NCBI RefSeq assembly: GCF_000151665.1
Contig: NW_013171815.1
Location: 819,153 to 883,152, forward strand
Length of the DNA: 64,000 nucleotides
DNA from: Blastocystis hominis
Lineage: Eukaryota > Sar > Bigyra > Opalinata > Blastocystidae
Direction of reading: 5' to 3'
Shown here: positions 19,318 through 29,777 of the stretch, one piece after another
Position numbering within the stretch: position 1 is the first letter of the stretch
How the letters are laid out: every line of letters begins with the position of its first letter
The notes under the pieces: generated by a model
Seen by the model: only the letters and a program-made list of their open reading frames with translations
The model's database searches: none
Told to the model about the DNA's origin: nothing
Position numbers and translations under genes: made by a program

Positions 19318-21123
19318 TCAACAAAAACAGTACAAAACACACTTATTAACAAGAGTATTCCACAATTCCTCACAATCGGGCACTGGACACGACGTTCCTG
19401 AATCAAGTCCATTAGCAGCAATGATCAACTTCTCCGTATCTCCTCCCCTTGCAGCCAGCAAATACAGTCCGACCAGCTTCAGCCTCATCTGCTGAACAGA
19501 TCTCTCCTCCGCGATCTGATAGGACAAAGTCTGTGCCAACTATGCATAAGATTACCCTCTCGCTCCTCTACCTCCAAGCACGCTTCACTCGCATCGACAT
19601 CGTCTCTACTCACCTCCACAAAGCGGCAGCACGTTGCCAAAAGGCACAATTTGGCGATCTGCTGGTGCTCATCATCGTTTTCTCGCTGCTGACACGCATT
19701 GAAAAGCTCGTGAAAACACGCGGAATTCTCCAGCTCCTTCCACAATTCCCGGGTCATCAGCGCGCTCAGGCCCAACAACGCCAGCCAGCTCGCACGCGGA
19801 GACACAGCCGAATCCGTATGGAGGCGAAACAGCAGCGAAAGAAGAGACGATCGAAGAGAGCAAAGTGGTTCAAAGCGTGTTCTGCAAGCCTTCGAAAGCT
19901 CTGTGAAGTGTGGAATGGCGATTAGAAGCAAGATTTCGAGAAGGAAAGGCGCTGCATGCGTGGTAATCAGATGATCCAGCGTGGCTTCCACGCCTCGCAG
20001 CGATGTATAGCAAAGTGTGTTACGTTGGAGGAGATCAAAACAATATTGAATCAATTCACCACTACAAAACGGCTCTTTCTTTCCAAGCAGCAGCAACGTA
20101 TCTCCCAGGAACTTCGAATCGAATCTTCGCCACGGCGCCAAGCACGCCAGATCGATTTCTTTGTACATCAATTCCTCGCTGTGCACGATTTCCATCGCCG
20201 AATCCGGATCGAAACTCGCTTTCGCTTCGCTGTACAGAGGAGCGAACGGAGATTCCCGCGGGTCCTCCGCCGTCTCCGTCTGCAGGGCGTTTCTCTCCGA
20301 TGATTGGCGGTTCCCCGCGGTTGTCTGAGCGAGTTCCGCGGGACTGGAAGCGCGAAGACGCGCGTTTTCACGCGTGGCGATGGGCGGAGTGGGCGAAGCC
20401 TGCTTGGGAACGCGCGTAGGGGGAGAAAGAAGCGAAGCCATCGCAGACTGAGAGGGCTGAGAGGGCTGAGAGGGCTGAGAGGGCTGAGAGGGCAGATGTG
20501 GTTGAGATGATTGCGATGATTGCGATGATTGCGATGATTGCGAAAACTGAGAGGATTGAAGTGCTGGCGCGGATGAAGAGGACTGAGAAAGAGGAATCGC
20601 TCGCGTTACGCCCATTTGTTCGAGAAGTGGGGCTAAGAAACGACCTTGCGGAGTGTTGAGAAGAGTCTGAAATAAAAAGAAAGAGAGACGGAAATACAGA
20701 TGGAAGGTTGAGGATTTTGTCCGGAATATGGTTTCCTGTGAGGAAATTGACGAACTCTTCAGAAAAGTTGTTGCAATTGTGAGTAAGGAGGTCGTACGTT
20801 TCGACGGTAAAGCGATAGCTGTTTTCTTCAATAAACCCGATAATGATTTCCTCGGGGAGTTCTGTATATCCCATAGGAATGATCTCCATTGGATGCATCC
20901 CAAAAGTAGACTCCACCTACACTGAAACGAGAAGAAGACGACATACTTCATATGGTGGCATTTGCTTGATTCCGTCAGAATAGAAAATCTCGTATCCATA
21001 GACCCGCACTCCTGTATGATAAATCGCTTCTACTTCAATCCCTAAGAAACTACTCAAGTAGCTTCGAGCCATTCCATGACTTAGGTCATAAACAGCGAGT
21101 TCAACTAACCCAGGGTTGTTCAT
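19318..21123 (-). CDS. DeSI/PPPDE-type cysteine peptidase with long helical C-terminus
   Basis: Four exons give 556 aa (introns 30, 31 and 74 nt). Residues 1-130 are a PPPDE (DeSI) domain: VELAVYDLSHGMA, EAIYHTGVRVYGYEIFY (catalytic His in YHTGV) and THNCNNFSEEFVNFLTG (catalytic Cys in NCNNFS). These enzymes are thiol isopeptidases acting on SUMO or ubiquitin. A low-complexity linker (about 20450-20570) repeats QSS and QPS. The C-terminal 300 residues are helical (LLLLGKKEPFCSGELIQYC, WLALLGLSALMTRELW) and might be a PUL-like armadillo domain, which accompanies PPPDE domains in some eukaryotes; that part is a guess. The stop (19318-19320) touches the next start. The end has TGTTTTTG instead of a perfect octamer. 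Confidence 0.8.
20455..20570 (-). repeat. Coding minisatellites in the peptidase linker
   Basis: Two adjacent tandem repeats: GAGAGGGCT units (about 5) encoding Gln-Pro-Ser, and GATTGCGAT units (about 4) encoding Gln-Ser-Ser. Both stay in frame. Confidence 0.8.
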
Positions 21124-21266
21124 GAGACACGATACCTGATTACAATAAAAAGTGGCATTCGTTTCTTCAGTATATTTTGTATGTCGAATTTATAACATTC
21201 TCGAATGTATTGCGCCTGTACTAAAACACGCCTCCATTGTCGTGTCGTTTCAGTTTGGCCTAAAAA

Positions 21267-21965
21267 ATGAATTCTCAAACCGATAACGAGTTTTCTATCT
21301 ATATACACAACCTTTTATTCAGATTATTAAAACAGGATCATCTCTGGAGCAAGCGTATTCAACAGTAAGTCAACTGTTGCATTGCTGATTTGTAGCATGG
21401 TTCTGCCGGAATCAACAGAGTACTATTTGGCTGTTCCTACGATGTTGTTTGGTCGTCATGTAGTTCCTTACATTATTCTTGTTGCTTTTATTTTGCTGCG
21501 ATTTCATTGCGCTTGCTATTACGGATGTTCATGGTATGATTTGCCTCTCTCTATCAAATAGTATGTTGACTGTCCTGATCTCCGAAGCTCTCAAAAACAT
21601 TCTGAGACGACCACGACCCTCAAAATCTTCCATTTCCAAAAGAGTTCTTCCCATCCGCGACGACGTGACAAATCCAGCCTTTCCTTCAGGAGACAGCGCC
21701 CAAGTTGCTTTCACTACAGATATTCAATTGCTAGGCTGCAGTGTTCGCTGCGTGTCTCTACCTTTTCTTCGATAAGCGGCTGCTCTTCCTGTTCCTCCCT
21801 CTTCCTACGATGTTTGGAAGGGTTTATTACGGAGCCCATTGGATTGGCGACACATTGGGGGGAGTTCTCATTGGCTATTTCGTCACGTTTTTTCTGTCGA
21901 AGTTGGTTTTCACTTGGGGAGAAGAAGTTCTGGGAGACTATTTGCCTTCCTGTTTATTTCATTAG
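21267..21965 (+). CDS. PAP2-superfamily lipid phosphatase, membrane-bound
   Basis: Four exons (introns 31, 28 and 31 nt) give 202 aa. The three phosphatase signature motifs are present in order: KNILRRPRPS, PSGDSAQ and GRVYYGAHWIGDTLGG, with the catalytic His and nucleophile-activating Asp in the last. Hydrophobic segments flank them (PYIILVAFILLRF, VFAACLYLFF, LIGYFVTFFLSKLVF). This fits dolichyl-pyrophosphate or phosphatidate phosphatases of the ER; the substrate cannot be told. The second motif has Asp where many members have His (PSGH), which is worth noting. TAG is at 21963 and TGTTTGTT at 21975-21982. Confidence 0.85.
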
Positions 21966-22043
21966 AATGAATGCTGTTTGTTCACAACAAACACATACTT
22001 TTGTTGGTCTCAGAGGCAAAGAGTACGAACCAGGGTAGTGAGT

Positions 22044-22520
22044 ATGAAGATAACAAAACTAACTACAAATTCGCGATATGCCAAGCTCCATGATGATGTA
22101 ACGTTTTATATTCAGTACGAAGCACCGCTCACTCAAGAAGAGATCGACACAGCGTGGGAAGTCTTCGTAGGGTCGAGTTGAGTGAATTGATCTCTAGTAT
22201 GTTCCGGATATCATTTTTCGAGATCAATACGCTGTCTGCAATGTACTGATATTTGGATATCACGATTCGTAGGTAACTAGGGAAAATAAGGAAGACTGCG
22301 TCGTATTATCTGTATTAAAACTGAATTCTGTAGAACATAGGTAAAACAATTTGCTGAATCCATTTCATGCTATTCTGAGATTGAGTTGCGTAATGTGGGT
22401 TGTTTTACTCTCCGCCACACCTACATGGGAAAGTCTGAAGACATTTACATGGTTGTTCAGACATATACAGAAGATGAGGTCAAAGTTGTTTTGGAGAGAG
22501 CAATCGAGCAGATAGTTTGA
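22044..22520 (+). CDS. Small conserved-looking hypothetical protein
   Basis: Four exons (introns 37, 30 and 29 nt) give 126 aa, soluble with mixed alpha/beta character: DDVTFYIQYEAPLTQEEID, VPDIIFRDQYAVCN, EIELRNVGCFTLRHTYMG, then DIYMVVQTYTEDEVKVVLE. I do not recognise it. The splice sites keep frame all the way and a perfect octamer follows at 22557-22564, so the gene itself is credible. The next gene's ATG lies only 15 nt after that octamer. Confidence 0.5.
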
Positions 22521-22579
22521 GCTGGGTTTGAAATCATTTTTATACGTATGGCTGAGTGTTTGTTCAAATAATTCCTGGG

Positions 22580-23729
22580 ATGGAGGAGATTAAGGAGGCT
22601 AAGAAGGACTACGAGAAGGCTCTGGAAGAGGGAGTATGTTGGAGCGGAATTATCTCATGTTGTAGAACATTTCTCGATTAGACAGTATTCTTGATCATTT
22701 GAAAGGCCAACATGTAACTCTTGCAATACTCAAGGTACGTCATAATATAGCCTCGTAATAGCGAAGAAAACAGACATGGTGCATACCTTGAAGAAGATTC
22801 GTCACTGTAAATACACAGAAATTACAGAGAACAAAAAACTTCAAAAGAAGTGCTCGTACGACGTGATTTACCCCATTGTTTGCTAGTGACCTTATTTCGA
22901 AATGGAAGAGAGAAGTGCAGGAGTTACTGGTGCGATCACAGTCTGAATCGTAAAATCGCCGTTTTCTCTGCATTGTAGTTCTCGCAGTCCGATCGACGAG
23001 AAGAGCACAGAATCTCCGAAAACGGAGCCTACGTTGCCTTCTGAGGAAGCCATTCCCGCCAATACCGATGCCTTGTCTATTACGCGCAGCTTGCGTTATC
23101 CATAGCCTCAAGCCAGCGAATCTCAATCCAACTCGCTCCAAATTCCGCACGCTGCTTTACAACGACCTCAAAGACATCGTGGGTCCGATGGGCATTACCG
23201 TTGCTTTCCTCTTCCCATTGTAATCCACAGCAATCGAAGCTTCTCGAGCACATCGTGGGGTTAGAGGACGCGCTGAGCGCCGCTTTCAATTCTTCGCCGA
23301 ACGACATCACTCCCAATTACCGACAGCATTTCCGCGACATTCGCTTCAACCTGGAGAAAAACCGGCAATTGCTCGGCGATTGGCTGTTTGGCGAGCTGGA
23401 AAGCAAAAAACTCGCGTCGATGACAGCGGAGGAGATGATGAGCGATGATGTTCGGAAGGAGGTGAAGGCGTATTCTATCGTTGAACCACAGAGAGAAACG
23501 ATCAAGGAAGAAATGTTCGAAGCGTATCAGACCGATTGGTACAAGACGCACATGATGAACAAACTCTCTGGAGGCTTCAAGGTAATGCGTTCGATGGGCT
23601 TCTTTTGTGCAGTGCCGACGATGCGGATCCGATAAAACGCAGTACATGCAGAAGCAGACGAGATCGGCGGATGAGCCCATGACGGTGTTTTTCGAGTGTA
23701 TGAACTGCGGAAAGCGTTGGAGAGAGTGA
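22580..23729 (+). CDS. Transcription elongation factor TFIIS
   Basis: Eight exons (introns 31-38 nt) sum to 924 nt, 307 aa. Domain I (LW) appears as KKTDMVHTLKKIRHCKY. The central domain II, which binds RNA polymerase II, reads NPTRSKFRTLLYNDLKDI...NYRQHFRDIRFNLEKN. The C-terminal zinc ribbon is complete: CRRCGSDKTQ...RSADEPMTVFFECMNCGKRW, with four cysteines and the invariant Asp-Glu pair that reaches the polymerase active site to stimulate RNA cleavage. TGA is at 23727, 70 nt before the octamer at 23799. A (GA)n run sits in the 3' UTR. Confidence 0.93.
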
Positions 23730-23798
23730 GGAAGGCATTGTGGAGAGAGAGAGAGAGAGATACAAAGGAATTGGGGAAAGCGAGGAAATCGCCATTGT

Positions 23799-23814
23799 TG
23801 TTTGTTCACAAACA
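23799..23814. terminator. Inverted-repeat polyadenylation signal between TFIIS and Naa10
   Basis: TGTTTGT-TC-ACAAACA: the plus arm is a perfect octamer for TFIIS; the minus arm (TGTTTGTG) lies about 10 nt past the Naa10 stop at 23824. Confidence 0.5.
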
Positions 23815-23823
23815 TTCAAACCC

Positions 23824-24454
23824 TTATTTCGAGGACTTGCTCTTCGTCTCTTTTTCCTTCACTGGTCCTTTATACGGAGGAATGTTGTACTCATCGCGAA
23901 CCTTCTGGAGATCCAAACGCAGAGCCAAACCATTCTCGCCATCTCCATAATACTTATAATCCGTTTCCATGAGTCTATTCATTACTCTACAGTAAAAACA
24001 GTACTTGAATCCTAAAACGGACTCGTACATATGCCGCGCCGCGTAATTGCTCTCACGAACATGCAGAGCGCATGTTTTGCAGTTATACACCTCGATCATC
24101 TTGATTTGTGACTGTCTCATTAACTTTTTCGCCAAACCAAGTCGACGATAAGAGCGATTTACAGCTACGGATGTAATCTGGCCCATTGTACTATCATCCT
24201 CATTACTATACGTTACACATTCATTTACTACACACATACATCTTGCCAAGCACATAACCGACAATATCACCCTCCTCGTTTTCAGCAACCCACGAAAGAT
24301 CAGGCCATGTTAACAAATGATAGTAATAAAAGTTCATATAATAGTTTTCGGGCAGAGAGAGCAGGTTCTGCGTTTGGATCGAAATAATGTCCTCAACCTA
24401 TTTCTCTGACTCTGTTGCATCCAAGAATACCTGCGCTTGACGAATTGAAGCCAT
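23824..24454 (-). CDS. NAA10: N-alpha-acetyltransferase 10, NatA catalytic subunit
   Basis: Four exons (introns 33, 34 and 30 nt) sum to 534 nt, 177 aa. The start [11 protein letters not shown], then [21 protein letters not shown] (the NLPENY/YYYH signature of Naa10), the GNAT fold with [20 protein letters not shown] (acetyl-CoA P-loop RRLGLA), [14 protein letters not shown] and [13 protein letters not shown] are all diagnostic. It acetylates N-termini co-translationally at the ribosome with Naa15. The tail is short and lysine/serine-rich, lacking the long acidic tail of animals. TAA is at 23824-23826. Confidence 0.95.
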
Positions 24455-24490
24455 GATGCAAAATAAAACTGAATGCTCTTTCGATTGTCA

Positions 24491-24498
24491 AACAAACA
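24491..24498 (-). terminator. TGTTTGTT polyadenylation element (minus) that creates a stop
   Basis: On the minus strand the in-frame codon TGC begins at 24503. Cleavage after T24503, 4 nt before the octamer, gives TAA. Confidence 0.6.
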
Positions 24499-24502
24499 GT
24501 GC

Positions 24503-26103
24503 AGTGCACAAAACGAGCTACATTGCGAACCGAACGCCATGTCGACAGTCTCCTGTCTCGCAGAAACAACGTTGTGAAGGTGAATCGACTTGTTCCTGGA
24601 GCCCTATCAAACCCTTTGCAGCGCACAGGAACGAAGGGAGCAATAACATTACGACCCACCATGGGCTGACACAAAATCTCTATTGAAAATCACAATGAAC
24701 TATGAGTACGAGCATGCCTCATAAAGGATTTTAGGTCATGACTCACATAGACAAAAGATGTGATGGCACTCCGATTTCGAATTATCCTATGTTCATACAA
24801 AAACTCTGCAATACTCAAAAACATTGTTGCTAGAGCCTTCAGGCGGAACATCCATCACGGCAGCGACATCACTCTCTAACACCATCTCTTCAAAATCACC
24901 CGTTCGAACATGAGCATCCCCGTTAAAGTGATGATAATTCGGGTCCAAATCCACTACCGTTTGTTTGGAATCGGCTAACCATTGATTGACAGATTTCTGG
25001 ACTTTTTCTGTCATTTCTAGATTTGTCTAAAAATCAGATAAACGCTAAGGGAGGGAACAGGATATTTATCATGGATAGAAACAGTATATGGATGACCATT
25101 CAACGCGAACGGAATAGAGTCGAAATGAACCTCTCTTCTGGAAACTCCATTTTGTGGGTCAATCTCGCAAATTCCAGTTTTGAGGATTTCGTTTGGATCC
25201 GTTGAGCGATGAAAAACCCAGTAAATCTGATTTGGCGCGGAAAAGAAAAGTCGGCAGCTGATTGGCTGACTGGAATTCATGTTAGAAAGAAGTGGGGAGA
25301 GAGAATTCCCGATCGACTGCATGGTCAAATTGTTGCTAAATAAATCCCTACACGTAAGAGTTATTTAGTTCAATGACTTGAAAGAATGAACAGTCTTCTG
25401 TATACGGTCGTGTAATCCCAAAAACGTCGCCTCTGGAGATCGGAACACATTGAATTTCATTGTAAATTGATAGTTCTGAAGCTGCGAACATCGCTCAAAG
25501 GTATCCAATTCAATGTTCAACTGACGAGGATCCTTGAGCCAGGAAGGCAGAGACTGATTTAACGCTCTGTACTGATTTCGAATCTTGTCCTTCATGTTGA
25601 AGAGACCGCGCTGTAGCTTCGTCTCCTTATTTGCGATCTGGAGCGAATAGGGGATGGAAAGCAAAGGATACAGCACTTCTTGAGGAGAAAATGGATTATG
25701 ATCTATGTGGAGAAACTAGAGAGCGAGATTACTTTTGACGAGCTCAAATTCAAGAGCTGTTAAGGAGGATGGGTTTGGCTTTGCCCCTGTAATTTGAATC
25801 TTTGCGGAATAAAAGGAAAGAAACGCGTACGTCAAAAACGCCCACCTTGAATCCTTTGTTTCTAAAAACTCTTTTTATCACATCAACAGCTAGAAGCTTT
25901 TCTTCTTCCGAAGGAAACGAAATCAGACACTTTGATCCCCTTCGCAGTGTACGCAAATCTCTATCCTGGATTCACACTACCGAGAATTACATGATATTTA
26001 ACCCATTTTGTATCAACTCCCATTTCAGTGTTTTTCCGTTTGTTGGAGGTAAGGATGTCAAGCAGAGAATCCTCGGTGACCAATACGCAATATCATCGTA
26101 CAT
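24503..26103 (-). CDS. Unidentified 463-aa protein; stop made by polyadenylation
   Basis: Eight exons (introns 28-32 nt) sum to 1,389 nt, in frame across every junction. Readable pieces are MYDDIAYWSPRILCLTSLPP, SEEEKLLAVDVIKRVFRNKG, IQITGAKPNPSSLTALEF, DPRQLNIELDTFERC, CRLFFSAPNQIYWVFHRS, EGSSNNVFEIIRNRSAITSF and QPMVGRNVIAPFVPVRCKG. No membrane segments or family motifs that I recognise. The many in-frame splice sites and the 3' signal argue that it is one real gene rather than several small ones. No stop codon is encoded before the signal; T24503 plus tail gives TAA after ...RFVH. Confidence 0.5.
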
Positions 26104-26220
26104 CCGACCACTCTCCAGAATAATGTCTGTGTTTTTATTTCACATGTATTCAACAAACCAGCCTTCCTTTCTTCCATCTATTCAACTCACATTCTTCCTC
26201 GATTCTTTTCTCCTCTCCTC

Positions 26221-29200
26221 TTATGTAATAGCCGTAACGATATGTGTGCTGTTATCGACGTAGTACGTCCCTACCAGCTGCTTGCTCTCTCCAATCACAT
26301 CCTGCTTATGTGTTATCATCAGCACCTGCATCTCCCTCTCTGCCGTGAGTCTTCTCAGCAGTTGGCCCAGCAGCCTCACCTTATCCACATCAAGCGCAGC
26401 GTCGATTTCGTCAGCCAGCACGATGGGGCATGGCTGGATGGAAGGGAAAAGCCGAGCCTACGAACACCAAATTGATCGCCAGGACGAACGCGAGCAGGCA
26501 GAGCGCTTGCTGGCCTCCGGAGAGCTGGGGGTAGAGCATCCACGGCGTTCCGTCGAGCTTGCACTACCGAATCAAGGGAGCAAACGAGTGGATACGCGGA
26601 AGATGACGCCTTGCGAGTAGGTGGTGGAGTAGTCCTGCGAGTATTTGATGTAGCAATCGCCCTAAGTGAAGGAGTTGCAATGGGATTCGATCGTGTGAAG
26701 TGGATATGGAGTGAGTGATCTCGCGAAAGAGAACACTCAGGGTTCGGTTGATCGACGAGATCGCATCGCGCAGCTGCGCAAAACGCTGCTCTTCGCGTGA
26801 TTTCACTTCGCTCTAGCGCGAACAGTCTCAAAAGGAGGCTACTTCGCAGCGCGACAGATCGCTAATGATGACGTCGAGCGCTCGCCGCATCTCCGACTGC
26901 TCGGAAGAGTACTCCGAAAGCTGCTTCAGCACTGCGAGGTTCTGCCTGGATCGCAGGCCTTGTAGAAGATGCGCGGCCGTGTGTGTTTTTTCGCGATGAT
27001 TGGAGAGTGTTTTCGTCGCTTCGGTCCAGAGAGTCTGCTCTTTTCCTCGCGGGACGGAAGCGAGTTCAGCGTTCAGAGCAGCGGAAAACGCAGATTCAGC
27101 GAGAGACGAGGATTGCAATTCGCGCTTGCGCGTTTGTCTCTGGGTTTGCTCATCGTGAATGGCCAGCTTGAGCTTTTCTTTCGCTTTTCCGAGTTTGATG
27201 CATTGGATCCGAAGCTGTTTGACCGCTTTTCGATCTTCGAGAAGCAACGCCTCCATCGCCTCGTTTTCTTTTTCCAGTTTTTCACACTCGCTTTTTCGTT
27301 TTTTCAGAGGAAATTCTTCCTTGTGCCTCGCCAGCGATTCCTCCGCCTTCTCCACGCTGCGTTGAAGCGATTCTTCCTGCTCTTTCAATGCCTGCAATTG
27401 CTGCTTTCGTGTGAAAGCTTCATTCAATCGAAGCGTGGGGAGGCAGCGTCGAATGCAATCTTCCTGCGACGCCGAAAGCGATCGAGCGGGTTGGAAGGAG
27501 TTTTGTAGATAGTCGAGTTGTTTTCGCTTCTGTTCCAAGTCGGATCGAATAGAATCTCTGCGATACGAGAGAGTTTGGATGCTGTGATTGATTTAGAGTG
27601 ATGAGATGTACTCTGTGGTTCCTGATTCGCTTTCAATCTTTCGAACATCGCTTTGCAATTCGCTGAGTCGTGCTTCCAATTCCTTTCGTTTTGTCTCTAC
27701 TTCACGCTCATTCGTCCGTTTCATTTCAACACTTTTCAACAGAATCAGCTTTCTATTTCTCACTCTTCCTCCTCCTCTCCCACCTTTCTTCCACCTGTCG
27801 CACCTCTCCCTTCGCGGAGTACACAACTCCATCCATCGTCACGCAGTCCCATCCATTCACTTCTCTCTGCACGCGGATCGCACTGTCATCATTCTCTACA
27901 AGCAGCCATCTTCCAAACAGCTTCTGAACCAACGGCTTGTATTCCTCCGCGCATTGAATCGCTTCGACTAACGGCCGAGCGTGTGAAATCGCCGGGTATT
28001 TCACAGAGGATTGATTCAACTCGGAGAGAATCATGCATGTAATCACGCCTCCGTTTTCTCTGCGGAACGTGTCGGCGACTTGGATCGCTGTTTCTCTGTT
28101 TTCGACGACGATTGTGGTGGAGAGAGCGTGCTGGATGGCAATGGAGGCAGGCAGAATGAATTCGGAGTGCGTGACTTGGATGGGGAGAAACGCGAGCAGA
28201 CCGCGGATCGCGTCTGAGCGAACGGAGTCGAGGATTCGCTGCATTTCCTTCAAGAAGGGAGGAATGAAAGGCTTGGAACGGGATGGAGGTGATCTATTGG
28301 AGAGGAATGAATCGATGAAAATCGTACAATTCTCGAAGACGATGCTGAACGGACCGGATCTCATTCCAAAGAATCGTTTTCGCCTCTGTGGCTTTCGTCT
28401 GCGTTTTGATCGCTTGCTCCAAATCGATTTCTCGCTTCTCCAATTCCTCGATTTCCTTCGCGTTTCTTCGCCGTCTCTCCAGGCTTTTAAACAGTTCGAT
28501 CATGCCTGGAAGCTCCTCTTTGCTGCAATTCAGCACTTCAATCAGTTCTTGCTGCTGTTTGCTTTGCTCCTCCAATTGGCTTCTCACCTCCTTCTTCTTC
28601 TCCAGCGTGTACAGCAGTTTCTCTTGCTCCTGCTTCAGCTCACGTTTCAGCCTCTTTCTTTTACTCGCAATTCGATTGAACTCTGCTTGCTTTTGATCCA
28701 GTCGCTTATCTGCAGCTCGCTTTTCCTTTTCTTTCTCGCCGAGGATCGTTTCTTTTTCATTCTTTTCGCTCCAAAGTCCATTCAGTTCGCTGTCAATCGA
28801 TTCCATCTTTGCTTTCAAACTCTCCATTCGCGCTGGATACTCTTCATCCAATCGCAGCAACACAATTCTCCTCAATCCTCGCTCTCTCTCTACCAAGCTC
28901 TCCTCTTCTCGCTTCAACGTTTCCACCTTTTCCTCTGTTTCTTTCACTCGCTCTGCCAACTCGAGTTCTGACTGATGTTCTTCACAAAACTGCTTCATTT
29001 CTTCCAGATGAGTCGAGACGCTTTCCTTTTGCGTGATCAGATCCGCTCGTTTCTTCAACAGTTCTTCGATCTGAGTCACGAGTTTTCCATTGCCTGCACA
29101 CTCTTCGATCATTTCCAGCAGATACGTTTTGCTTTGCCGCAGATTAACCAGCAATTCCGATTGTTGGATGATAAACTTCCCTCGAATGTTCACTTGGATC

Positions 29201-29726
29201 GCGAGCGACTCCAGTAGCAGACAGATTTCACTATATTTTAGGGGGAATGAGCTGCCTTGGTTCAGTCGACCAAAATAATCCAGTGAACGATTGCAAAGAC
29301 GGCGACCCACTGTGATCCGCAAGGTTTCGCTCCCTTCGGGAAGAGAGGAAAGCGAGCAAAACACTTCCTGCGGTGAAAATCCTGCAGGAATGGAGGGCGC
29401 ATCCGTCAGAGTGAACTGTACCTCCACCTTTCTACGCTTCAGTTGGACGAAATAGCACGTACACTTCCTGATTTCCTTCCATTCGCGATCGGTCATTTAT
29501 TAGCTGCGAACTTCGCTCCGTTCGAAGGGCATGCGCTCTTGACCCAAATACCCAGCATAGAGCGTCCATCAGGGCACTCTTTCCGGACCCATTCTTTCCA
29601 ACGATGCTTTTCTGTCAGAAACAACAAAAACCAATACCAGACGAAACGCTCGTTAATATCGATTACCACTTCTCCATAGTAACTCTTAAAGTTAGTTAGA
29701 ATGATTTTGGATATTTGAACGTGCAT
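26221..29726 (-). CDS. SMC ATPase, condensin SMC4-like
   Basis: The frame begins MHVQISKIILTNFKSYYGE. After a 31-nt intron comes the Walker A motif VGKNGSGKSALMDALCWVFG, followed by RAHALR...SQLIND, which matches SMC4 (FVFGxRAxKxR...SxLIH) better than SMC1-3. Long heptad coiled coils follow (about 28300-29200 and 26830-27800), separated by a hinge (about 27753-28300). The C-terminus has the ABC signature QLSGGQQALCLLAFVLA and Walker B LADEIDAALD, ending SKQLVGTYYVDNSTHIV as in SMC4. Condensin compacts mitotic chromosomes. Walker B has Leu-Ala in place of the usual hydrophobic-aromatic residues before DE, a mild oddity. TAA is at 26221; the nearest signal is AACAAACC (26152-26159), one mismatch from the octamer. 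Confidence 0.75.
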
Positions 29727-29777
29727 TCTCTTGGCAATGCAGCATTTCCCTCCATTGTGACTTTGAACAAACAGACA

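Noticed and set aside
21120..21308. 62-codon minus frame overlapping the DeSI-like start
   Set aside because: It runs antisense through the start of the PAP2 gene and has no recognisable content; more likely leader sequence.
21986..21993. AACAAACA as a minus-strand gene end
   Set aside because: No minus-strand gene precedes it; the flanking genes are both on plus, so it is probably chance.
28033..28971. 312-codon plus-strand frame
   Set aside because: Antisense to the SMC coiled coil; its Phe/Leu-rich content mirrors Glu/Lys codons.
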